A DNA stretch of 64,000 nucleotides from CBDBLK01 sp965243145. Lineage in GTDB: Bacteria; Bdellovibrionota; Bacteriovoracia; Bacteriovoracales; Bacteriovoracaceae. Made by a program: the position numbers and the translations under genes. Positions 54,164 through 61,817 of this stretch are shown piece by piece. Where the stretch lies: positions 744,001 through 808,000 of the forward strand of contig CBDEUB010000002.1 in assembly GCA_965243145.1 (NCBI GenBank), written 5' to 3'. The notes below the pieces were generated by a model, which saw only the letters and a program-made list of their open reading frames with translations, did not search any database and had not been told where the DNA came from. The number at the start of each line of letters is the position of its first letter. Position 1 is the first letter of the stretch.

Positions 54164-55846
54164 TTAGAGAATATCGTGACGAAGAGTAAAATTTAACCAA
54201 ATTTGCGAACAAGCGGAGCTTTCATCACCTCGATGGGCCATGGTGTAAAAAGAGTACACTCCGGCCGAGAGGGAAGAAAGGGGAACTTTGACCTGTCCTT
54301 CCGACGATACCGCCGAACCCGCTAATGCCGTACAGTCGGCATCCGTAAAAATGTCCACCTGATCACCACTGGCCACTCCACTCAAAGTAAAGGCAAAAGA
54401 AAAACTCTCGCTCCGAAAATCGTAGTGGTAGCTACTCAAGGCCGGAGATGCCAGCACAGTCTGGGGTTCTGTCACCTCAACAGTGGCCTCCTCCTCTGCC
54501 GTCACCGAAGGTGCTGCGGGGATGACATCGGCAGGGACTTCGGCCTGGGCAGTGGTATCTTCCACTTCAGCTACTATTTCCGAAGGAGTTGCAGGAGTTT
54601 CGGCCTGCTCAGTAACATCCTCCTCCTCTACTGCCACCGAAGGTGCTGTGGGGACGACATCGGCGGGAAATCCGGTCTGCTCAGTGGCATCCTCTTCCTC
54701 TGCTACCACCGAAGGTGCCGCGGGGATGACATCGGCGGGGACTTCGGCCTGCTCAGCGGTATCCTCACTTTCCACTGGTATCGCACGAGAGACAGGGGTT
54801 TCGTCGGTGGGAGGTTCCGCCTGGGCAGCGGTATCTTCCACTTCCACTTCTGCTACTATTTCCGAAGGAGTTGCAGGAGTTTCGGTCTGCTCAGTGGTGG
54901 CATCCTCTTCCTCTACTGTTGCCGAAGAGGCCTCGGGGGCATCGGCAGCAGGTTGAAGCAACACTCTGGCCAAGCGGAAACCCAAGTCGTTTTGCCGATC
55001 GTCGGCGGAATGGTAATCCCGATAGGCGGAACGCAAACTGGCCGCCGAACTGGCCCAACCGCCGCCGCGGACGACCCGCCCTGGCCCCACTTGCGCCCCT
55101 TGGGGGTCTGTAAATTCCCGCGGGCGGGTTTCCCTAAAATAATAGCTGCTGAAAGCACCATCGACCCATTGGTAGCGTTCGCCATAATAATAACTGCCGT
55201 AGGCATCGTAGACCCACTCCCGCACATTGCCATGCATATCATAAAGGCCCCAGGCATTGGCATCGAAGATCGCCACCGCCACGGTTTGGCCGCGGTACAC
55301 TCCGCGGATGGAGTAGGTGTAGGCCGCTTGCCCGTTGTAATTGGCCTGGGCGGGAGAAATGTAATATCCCACATTATAGGTGGTTTCCGTGCCGGCGCGG
55401 GCAGCGTACTCCCACTCGGCCTCGGTGGGCAGGCGGTAGAGGTACTGGTCTTGCCCCTCGTTGAGGCGGGCAATAAAGCGTTGGACATCAAACCAAGAAA
55501 CACTCTCTACAGGGCGGTAGGGACACAGGGCATACCCGTTGACAAAGGAGTGATCTTCCCCGCAATGCCACGGTTGGCGGAAGTAGGAAGGGTTGTATTT
55601 CATCACTTTCAAATATTGCCGTTGGGTCACCTCAGTGGCCTGCATTTGGATATTCTGAGTGAGCGTCACCCAGTGCCGTTTTTCATCTCCATGCCTGTTG
55701 GGTTCATGATCTGGACTTCCCATCACAAACTTTCCCGCTTCAATACCGACAAAGCTGTCTTGCTGTGCCAAAGTGTGGCCACAGGCCAAAATGGATAGAG
55801 AAAAACACAGAATTTTGAGATAGTTGATCGCTGCTTGCTGATTCAC
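54164..55846 (-). CDS. SUMF-domain secreted protein with acidic repeats
   Basis: GTG 55846 follows AAAGGAGG. The 560 residues begin with a signal peptide (lipobox-like ILACG, or cleavage after LAQ). The SUMF domain (about 30-300) shows MGSPDHEPNRHGDEKRHWV in outline, LPTEAEWEYAARAG, GLYDMHGNVREWVYD, VRGGGWASSA and GFRLAR. Six acidic Pro-rich units of about 22 residues (EEEDATEQ, PADVIPAAPSV) then lead to a C-terminal beta domain (FTDADCTALAG, AGVYSFY) shared with the giant lipoprotein. Probably a surface or periplasmic binding protein. Confidence 0.82.
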   Translation of the reverse strand: MNQQAAINYLKILCFSLSILACGHTLAQQDSFVGIEAGKFVMGSPDHEPNRHGDEKRHWVTLTQNIQMQATEVTQRQYLKVMKYNPSYFRQPWHCGEDHSFVNGYALCPYRPVESVSWFDVQRFIARLNEGQDQYLYRLPTEAEWEYAARAGTETTYNVGYYISPAQANYNGQAAYTYSIRGVYRGQTVAVAIFDANAWGLYDMHGNVREWVYDAYGSYYYGERYQWVDGAFSSYYFRETRPREFTDPQGAQVGPGRVVRGGGWASSAASLRSAYRDYHSADDRQNDLGFRLARVLLQPAADAPEASSATVEEEDATTEQTETPATPSEIVAEVEVEDTAAQAEPPTDETPVSRAIPVESEDTAEQAEVPADVIPAAPSVVAEEEDATEQTGFPADVVPTAPSVAVEEEDVTEQAETPATPSEIVAEVEDTTAQAEVPADVIPAAPSVTAEEEATVEVTEPQTVLASPALSSYHYDFRSESFSFAFTLSGVASGDQVDIFTDADCTALAGSAVSSEGQVKVPLSSLSAGVYSFYTMAHRGDESSACSQIWLNFTLRHDIL

Positions 55847-55917
55847 GGAATCCTCCTTTGTTAAACAGTTGTTTGATCTTGGCCCAAGGCCCAGGGGACG
55901 GTCAAGGGACTAGATTG

Positions 55918-56904
55918 TTATAAAATGCCCCGCCGTCGGTAGTCCTCCAATGCCACCTCAACCGTGCGATCCAGGCCCCACTGGTATTGCATCCCCAGCA
56001 AGCGCTCGGACTTTTCCGAGGAAATGCACCATGCACAGGGCCTTAAATCGTGGAGTTTGTCGGGGGTGAGGCGGGGATCAAATCCAAATGTTCGGTGCAA
56101 TCCCTTAAAGAGATGGGCCATACCGGCGAGCAATGGCATGGGGATGGGAAAAACCAAAGGTGTTTTTTGCATCAAGACGGCAGCAGCGGCGACGAGTTTG
56201 GCCAAAGTCAGAGCTTCAGGGTAACAGACAAAAAATGTTTGATTTTTAGCGGCCGGCGTTTCCAATGCCTTCACTAGACAATCCACCAGGTCGTAGGCCC
56301 CCACAAAACTGTATTCTTTTTTAAGTCCTTCCCACCCCGGCACTAAAACCAGGCCACGCCCCACCATTTTAAAGAAATCCACCATGGCGGGGTCGCGGGG
56401 GCCGATCACCATGGGGGGGCGGATGACGACTTTCTCCCAAGAATCGGGGGCCTCCCGCGCCAAACATTCTTCGGCCAATTGTTTGGAGCGCCCGTAGGCG
56501 GATACTGGCCGGCACACGCACTCTTCATCCAGTTTTTCTTTTGATGGGCCAACTGCCGCCTGGCTCGAAACCAGCACAAAACGCAGGCGGGGGTAGTGCC
56601 CTTTGAGGTCTTGGATCAGTCTTCGGGTGGCAAAAACATTGACTTGCTCAAAGACGCCGGCGCGAAAACTGTGAACCACTCCCGCTACATGAACCACGGC
56701 ATCCAAATCAGCGGGCAAGGCCTCCACCCAGGGATGGGGGCGCTCGCTTTCCAGACACCCCAAAACCAACTGGCCAGGAACCTTCCAACGCTCGAATTTT
56801 TGGCGTTCCCTGGCCAGGGCATAAACCGAGTGATTCCTTTGGGCCAAGAGATCGCACAGGTGACTGCCGACGAATCCCGTCGCCCCGGTCACCAGAACTT
56901 TCAT
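55918..56904 (-). CDS. NAD-dependent epimerase/reductase, likely ceramide-pathway reductase (CerR-like)
   Basis: 328-residue extended short-chain dehydrogenase: VTGATGFVGSHL binds NAD(P), SSQAAVGPS supplies the Ser/Thr region and SAYGRSKQ the catalytic Tyr-x3-Lys. Its ATG overlaps the stop of the acyltransferase gene (ATGA). In Caulobacter and others, a gene of this family next to serine palmitoyltransferase and a GNAT-type acyltransferase reduces the keto group of the ceramide precursor. That role is inferred from this three-gene context. Confidence 0.78.
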   Translation of the reverse strand: MKVLVTGATGFVGSHLCDLLAQRNHSVYALARERQKFERWKVPGQLVLGCLESERPHPWVEALPADLDAVVHVAGVVHSFRAGVFEQVNVFATRRLIQDLKGHYPRLRFVLVSSQAAVGPSKEKLDEECVCRPVSAYGRSKQLAEECLAREAPDSWEKVVIRPPMVIGPRDPAMVDFFKMVGRGLVLVPGWEGLKKEYSFVGAYDLVDCLVKALETPAAKNQTFFVCYPEALTLAKLVAAAAVLMQKTPLVFPIPMPLLAGMAHLFKGLHRTFGFDPRLTPDKLHDLRPCAWCISSEKSERLLGMQYQWGLDRTVEVALEDYRRRGIL

Positions 56905-58016
56905 AGAGATTTCTCGAAAATGCGATAGGTCTTATAAGGTTTGGCCCCCATGGTGAGCAGGGCCTGGTTCATGGGGCGGTTGTCTTCCAAAATCCAACTG
57001 GATTCAAAATGCCGAAACCGTTTGCTCTGCCCCCAAATCTCCTTACTCTTGTAGTAGAGCAATCCCCCCAATCCCAGCTTTTGGTACCGGGGTTTGACTC
57101 CCAAAATGGGAACCCGCACCCTGGTGCAATACTTTTTGTAGCGGAGCAATTTGAAAATCCCCAAAGGAAAAAGTCGGCCGCTGGGGATGTGCTTGAGCAC
57201 TTGGTTGATGTCCGGCAAGATGATCATAAATCCGGCGGTGTCCTCGCCCACTTCCACAAAGATGATCATTTTGTCGTCAACCAGGGGTTTTAAAGAGTGG
57301 GCCATGTGCAAAAATTCCCGGCGGGTGGGGGGGATAAAACCCCAGTTGTCCTGCCAGGCGCTCTGGTAGACCTGGTACATTTTGTCCACTTCCCCGGCAA
57401 AGTCTTTGCGGTTCAAAAAGCGGTAGCGGATGTTGCCTTTCGACAGGGCGAACCGCGCCGCCCGCTCGATCGCCGGCGGAAAAGGGGCATCCACTGCCAT
57501 GGTGTAGGCCAACAGGTCTTTGGCCTTGGAAAGGCCCAACTCTTCCAACAGGGAGACATAATAGGGCGGGTTGTATGTCATCATCACTTGAGGGGGATCA
57601 TCAAAACCCTCCACCAAAAGGCCACATTCGTAGTTGGTGGTGGGGTTGGCGGGGCCTTGGATGGCGGTGGCCCCTTTATCTTTGATCCAAGCACACGCCT
57701 CATTCAATAGAGACTTGGCCACCTCAATATCGTTGAAACTTTCAAAAAATCCAAAAAAACCCGTGGAGCAAGAACGGGACTGGTTAAACTCCCGTGGCCA
57801 AATGGCGGAAATGCGGCCGACTACTTGCCCCCCCCGCTGGGCCAAAAAATTGGCCTGCTCGGCGGTTTGGTGAAAGGGGTGCTTGCGCCCCAGCAAATCC
57901 CACACCGCCATTTTGAGGGGGGGCACCCAGTGGGGATCGCCCCGATACAATTGCCAGGGAAAATTGACGAACTTTTTTAGGTCTGAAGTGCTTTGCGCCT
58001 CTCGAATTGTTAGCAC
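56901..58016 (-). CDS. GNAT-like N-acyltransferase, probable bacterial ceramide synthase (bCerS)
   Basis: 371 residues starting at GTG 58016, 12 bases after the serine palmitoyltransferase stop. The sequence FVNFPWQLYRGDPHWVPPL, GFFGFFESFNDIEVA and GPANPTTNYECGLLVEGFD outline the large GNAT-like family that includes bacterial ceramide synthase. It would acylate the amino group of the long-chain base using acyl-CoA or acyl-ACP. No membrane helices are seen. Assignment rests on family memory plus the operon. Confidence 0.75.
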   Translation of the reverse strand: MLTIREAQSTSDLKKFVNFPWQLYRGDPHWVPPLKMAVWDLLGRKHPFHQTAEQANFLAQRGGQVVGRISAIWPREFNQSRSCSTGFFGFFESFNDIEVAKSLLNEACAWIKDKGATAIQGPANPTTNYECGLLVEGFDDPPQVMMTYNPPYYVSLLEELGLSKAKDLLAYTMAVDAPFPPAIERAARFALSKGNIRYRFLNRKDFAGEVDKMYQVYQSAWQDNWGFIPPTRREFLHMAHSLKPLVDDKMIIFVEVGEDTAGFMIILPDINQVLKHIPSGRLFPLGIFKLLRYKKYCTRVRVPILGVKPRYQKLGLGGLLYYKSKEIWGQSKRFRHFESSWILEDNRPMNQALLTMGAKPYKTYRIFEKSL

Positions 58017-58028
58017 CAGTGGCCTGCC

Positions 58029-59246
58029 TTAATGGTGAAGCTGGGTGGGCAGATCAAAGCGCTTCTTCACCTTGGCAAAAACTTCCACTACTTTTGTCAA
58101 TTCACTCATCGAGTGGGTGGCCATATAGCTGGTGCGGATGGAGGACTCACCCTTGGGCACAGCGGGAGGCAGCAAGGGAGTGGCAAAAATGCCATTCTGC
58201 TGCAAAAACTCGGTAATTTTAAAAGTTTTCAATTCGTCTCCCACCAAAACCGGAATCACCGGGGTTTGGGAGTTGTAGGTGTAGAGGCCCAACTCGGCAA
58301 AAGACTGGCGCATAAATTCCACATTTTTCCACAGCCGCGAATACAGGGTGGCGTCCGAGTCGATGACATCGAGACAGGCCATCACTGTGGCCACCGCACT
58401 GGGAGACATGGCGGCGGAAAAAATAAAGCTGCGGGCGTTGTGCTTGATATAGTCGATGAGTTCGGCGGAACCCGAAACCACCCCGCCGATGGAGGCAAAG
58501 GACTTGGAAAAAGTCCCCATGTTGAGGGTAATCCGATCGGCAATGCCAAAGTGGTGCATGGTGCCCCGGCCGCGCTCTCCCATGACTCCAATTCCGTGGG
58601 CATCGTCCAGGTAAATGTGGGCCGAATATTGTTCCGCCAGTTGAACCAACCTGGGCAAATTGACAATATCCCCCGTGGTGGAAAAAACCCCGTCGGTGAC
58701 CACCCAAGTATGGCGGTAGCGGCCAGCATTTTCCCGCAAAACCGCCTCCAGGGACTGCATGTCGTTGTGTTTGTATTTGAAGCAATGCCCGAAAGACAGG
58801 CGGCCAGCATCGATTAAGGAGACATGATTTTCCGAGTCCATGATCATGCAATCTTTGGGGCCACACACGGCGCTAAGCGCCCCCAGATTGGCCTGCATCC
58901 CGGTGGAAAAAACCAGCGCCGCCTGGTGTCCCAGATACTTGGCCAGGCGCTCTTCCAACTCTTCGTGGATCACCAAATTGCCGTTTAGAACTCTTGACCC
59001 AGTGCATCCAGTGCCGTACTGATCTATGACCCTCTTGGCCGCCTCGACTACGAGGGGATGGTGGGTCAGGCCCAGGTAATTGTTGGAGCTGATCATGATT
59101 TGCTCTGCGCCATCGACAGTCACCATGGTGCCTTCGCTGCTCTCTACTGAACGAAAGAGGAAATAGAGATTGTTGTCCCGAATGATTTTGGCCCTTTGCA
59201 TGGTCTTATGGCCGTGAAGAGTGCTAGTATCTACGCTCATAACCAT
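58029..59246 (-). CDS. serine palmitoyltransferase (alpha-oxoamine synthase)
   Basis: 405-residue PLP enzyme. SSNNYLGLTHHP, YGTGCTGSRVLNG, DDAHGIGVMGERGRG and the PLP-lysine motif GTFSKSFASIGG are all visible. The last motif and GCTGSR separate serine palmitoyltransferases from KBL and BioF relatives. It condenses serine with an acyl-thioester to start sphingolipid synthesis. First gene of the ceramide operon. KBL-type activity remains possible but is less likely given the neighbours. Confidence 0.85.
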   Translation of the reverse strand: MVMSVDTSTLHGHKTMQRAKIIRDNNLYFLFRSVESSEGTMVTVDGAEQIMISSNNYLGLTHHPLVVEAAKRVIDQYGTGCTGSRVLNGNLVIHEELEERLAKYLGHQAALVFSTGMQANLGALSAVCGPKDCMIMDSENHVSLIDAGRLSFGHCFKYKHNDMQSLEAVLRENAGRYRHTWVVTDGVFSTTGDIVNLPRLVQLAEQYSAHIYLDDAHGIGVMGERGRGTMHHFGIADRITLNMGTFSKSFASIGGVVSGSAELIDYIKHNARSFIFSAAMSPSAVATVMACLDVIDSDATLYSRLWKNVEFMRQSFAELGLYTYNSQTPVIPVLVGDELKTFKITEFLQQNGIFATPLLPPAVPKGESSIRTSYMATHSMSELTKVVEVFAKVKKRFDLPTQLHH

Positions 59247-59369
59247 TGATTCTGGGCCTCAAGTCTTGGCCCACCCCCTTTTATTGTGCAGAGAATAATA
59301 GAAAATCGTCAAGCATTCGTCAATCCCTAAATCGCCAACGAGTAGAAAGTACACACTCCCACGGGGCCA

Positions 59370-60143
59370 TTACAACCGCCCCCCTCCCCTCTTCCGGTGC
59401 CTCTTGCGGGGGGCCTGAACGGCGCGAATCCCATCGTTAATGATCTGAAACAGGGACTTCTCAAGACTGCTGGGCAGTTCGCTAAAGGCCAGGCCCACCT
59501 GGATTTGATCTGGCCCACGCCCCTCCTCCGGGGCCTCTCCCCGTGGCCACAGGCCCACCACCTTGGCCTTGGGGATACAAAACTCCGTTCCTTTGAGTTT
59601 GATTCGGCAATCCTTAAAGATCGTGCCCTTGGCAAAATGTTGCTGGCACTCGCCGGACACGCAAAAACTCGCCCCGCCGACGGAGACATCAATTCCGGAA
59701 TATTCCCCCCGTCCCTCAATGTGAATCTGAATGGGAAAGCGGGGGTCGGCCGCCAGGCGGTAATCAAAGCGCTGTTGCGTGCGGTACACCTCGCCTTTGA
59801 CGGAAACCCAATATTTTTGAGATGCCGGATGCCCGTTCAGTTTGGTGTAAGTGAAATACTGAACTTTATCCGCATCGATCTTTAAACACACCTCCTTGCC
59901 CAAATAGCGACTCACCCACACCGTCTGCAAAGGGGAAGGCCCAGGCGGAGTTAAAAAAAGTTGCCTGGAGTCCCGGTCAAACTCCCGGGCACTGTATTTT
60001 TCAACTTCATTTTTCCCCACTCCCATTTCCCAAATTTCCACCGGCAAACTTTGGGCCACGGCACTTTCCAGACAGGCCAAAATTTCTCCCTCGTCAATGG
60101 TGTTAAAATAGTATTTTTGATGGGCACTCTTCACCTTGTTCAT
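59370..60143 (-). CDS. PilZ-domain c-di-GMP-binding protein
   Basis: Start uncertain between ATG 60143 (chosen, leaves room for divergent promoters) and ATG 60170. The N-terminal 110 residues are a YcgR-N-like beta region. The PilZ domain begins at RFDYRLAAD (R-x3-R) and continues with GIDVSVGGASF (D-x-S-x2-G), the two c-di-GMP-binding motifs, both intact. The basic C-terminus (APRKRHRKRGGG) may touch nucleic acid or membrane. It likely couples c-di-GMP to motility or secretion. Confidence 0.85.
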   Translation of the reverse strand: MNKVKSAHQKYYFNTIDEGEILACLESAVAQSLPVEIWEMGVGKNEVEKYSAREFDRDSRQLFLTPPGPSPLQTVWVSRYLGKEVCLKIDADKVQYFTYTKLNGHPASQKYWVSVKGEVYRTQQRFDYRLAADPRFPIQIHIEGRGEYSGIDVSVGGASFCVSGECQQHFAKGTIFKDCRIKLKGTEFCIPKAKVVGLWPRGEAPEEGRGPDQIQVGLAFSELPSSLEKSLFQIINDGIRAVQAPRKRHRKRGGGRL

Positions 60144-60189
60144 GGCCCTAGTTTTACCACAATTTGCCATTCTCTGGTATGATCAAAAC

Positions 60190-60636
60190 ATGGATCGCGC
60201 CAAAAAAATTTTAACTCTCTCCGCGCTGGGGTTGCTCCTGGGAATCGGCCTGCACTCCTGCTCTTGCACCCGCCAAAATATTACTACATTGGGAGCAACG
60301 GAAATGTGGAGGCGCGCCCAAGAAATCGAACCCGACATTGAACTGGTTTTCCTGGGGGATTCCGATGCCAACCAAAACCGGCGGGTGGTGTGCAACCACT
60401 ACCCCTATCAAGGTTGTGTCCCGGGCAGCGGCAAAAGGATCAAAGTCCGGCTGGTGGAACTTTTGGTCATTCAGTACGAAACCAGGCGCGAGGCCTGCCG
60501 GGCGGCCCAGGCGGTGGGGCAGTGGTACGCCTACAACTGGCTCTTCGACGATGTGGCCGACGAACCTGTCTTGGAGGACTTCGTCCGCCAGGCCTTCGAT
60601 GCGGTCAAACCTGGGCCAGGCGACCGTTGCCGGTAA
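60190..60636 (+). CDS. small lipoprotein, unknown
   Basis: ATG 60190 begins a signal with a lipobox (LGIGLHSC). The 148-residue product has several Cys (CSCTRQ, VVCNHYPYQGC, EACRAA, DRCR) and a conserved-looking VFLGDSDANQNRRVVC. Unknown function. It is divergent from the PilZ gene, sharing a very short intergenic region, and convergent on the DksA-like gene five bases away. Confidence 0.65.
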   Translation: MDRAKKILTLSALGLLLGIGLHSCSCTRQNITTLGATEMWRRAQEIEPDIELVFLGDSDANQNRRVVCNHYPYQGCVPGSGKRIKVRLVELLVIQYETRREACRAAQAVGQWYAYNWLFDDVADEPVLEDFVRQAFDAVKPGPGDRCR

Positions 60637-60640
60637 TGCT

Positions 60641-61093
60641 CTAGCGGCGGCCCAATTCGTTGAGAGTTTTACCGAGAGACTTGGAGCGCTTGCCGTAAAT
60701 ACTGCTTTGCTCCATGCTCTCCTCTTCCTCTTTGCAACTGATGCAAAGTTCGGCAGTGGGACGGGCACACAATCTTTCAAAACCGATCAGGGCATCACAC
60801 TCGTTGCAAACGCCGTATTCGCCCTTGACCATTTTTTGCAAGGCCTTGTCTATTTTTTTCAGAAAAAAGTTTTCGCGGTTGCGAAAGCGGTTTCTAGTGT
60901 CGGCAATGTGGTTGGCACTGGCCTCGTCAACGGGGTCGGACAGTTCGTTGCGATCCAGGTGGTAGTGGGACTGATCCACATCCTGGCCGAGGATTCTCTC
61001 TTTTTCGGCCAACAGTTTGTCCCGCAACAGGGATATTTGTTTTTCTGAAAGACAACCGCCAAATGGCCCGGCCTCTTCTCCCTCCAAATTCAT
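60641..61093 (-). CDS. DksA/TraR-family zinc-finger regulator
   Basis: ATG 61093 follows AGAGGGAG; the frame is open to 61141. The 150-residue product has a coiled coil with the tip motif SDPVDEAS (compare DPxDxA in DksA). The four-Cys zinc finger is CNECDALIG...CISC. It should bind the RNA polymerase secondary channel and modulate stress and rRNA promoters with ppGpp. Confidence 0.88.
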   Translation of the reverse strand: MNLEGEEAGPFGGCLSEKQISLLRDKLLAEKERILGQDVDQSHYHLDRNELSDPVDEASANHIADTRNRFRNRENFFLKKIDKALQKMVKGEYGVCNECDALIGFERLCARPTAELCISCKEEEESMEQSSIYGKRSKSLGKTLNELGRR

Positions 61094-61229
61094 AGAGCGT
61101 CTCCCTCTAAACTCTATACTTGGGTGACTTGATGATTCCATTCATCACCATGGCACTAAAATCTTATATTGCGCGCCTTTAAGCAATGGCCATTTTCTAA
61201 CAAAGAATTACAACACAGGACGCAGTTCG

Positions 61230-61246
61230 CACTTCAGGCCATCTTG
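61230..61246. repeat. fragment matching an end of the inverted-repeat element
   Basis: 17 bases (CACTTCAGGCCATCTTG) identical to the reverse complement of the right end of the element at 17799-18000. They cover the stop codon of the minus-strand gene 61234-61776. Chance is possible at this length. Confidence 0.4.
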
Positions 61247-61776
61247 CGGGCCAATAGGGCCTTTAATTTTTGCCGTATGGCCCGCTCCGTGGGCCAAACC
61301 ATTTTCCAAATTCCGGGCATGCGCTCTAAGAGGGCACTCCTCAAAATTGCCCTTTGAGGGCCGAGTTGTTCAATCGTGCCCAAAGTCCACAACACCACTT
61401 GGGGGTGGGGATGCCCCAGGGGAATTTTCAATTCCTCCACTATTTGGCCAGGAATGCGCTCCCCTTTTCTCTGATAAAATCCGACGATGTGTTTTTCAAA
61501 GGCCGCCAGGGCAAACAACACCAACTCCGCATCTTGTACCGTGTGCAAAATGCCGATCACAATCTTTTGAAACTCGAAATAGCCTTTGCGGCAATGGCCC
61601 AAGAGCGCCAACCACGGGCGTAAGTACTCACAATTTAGGCCATCGGGGACTTCCTCCTCCCACTGCCGGCACAGGGAGCGCACCTGTGTTTTGGACAACT
61701 CCACGGAAGGGCGTTGGCCAGATTTGAGTTGAAGCATAAAGTTTTGATAAAAAGCATCAAGGTTCACGGCCGACAC
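61234..61776 (-). CDS. unknown helical protein
   Basis: 180 residues, no signal or membrane segment. Helical pattern with Leu and Trp (YLRPWLALLGHCRKGYF, VVLWTLGTIEQLGPQRA), possibly HEAT-like. No family recognised. Two stretches inside the frame resemble ends of the inverted-repeat element (61230-61246 and 61619-61644). Confidence 0.6.
   Translation of the reverse strand: MSAVNLDAFYQNFMLQLKSGQRPSVELSKTQVRSLCRQWEEEVPDGLNCEYLRPWLALLGHCRKGYFEFQKIVIGILHTVQDAELVLFALAAFEKHIVGFYQRKGERIPGQIVEELKIPLGHPHPQVVLWTLGTIEQLGPQRAILRSALLERMPGIWKMVWPTERAIRQKLKALLARKMA
61619..61644. repeat. second end-like fragment of the inverted-repeat element, inside a gene
   Basis: GTAAGTACTCACAATTTAGG matches the left end of the element at 17799 over 19 of 20 bases, and the next bases (CCATC) fit the right-end form. 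It is in the same orientation as 61230-61246 and encodes part of the unknown protein. Confidence 0.45.
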
Positions 61777-61817
61777 AAACCCACCATTGTTTTTCGACCT
61801 GGCGCATCTTCAGTTTT

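Noticed and set aside
54425..55798. 457-residue plus-strand frame
   Set aside because: Antisense to the SUMF-repeat gene; no recognisable protein pattern.
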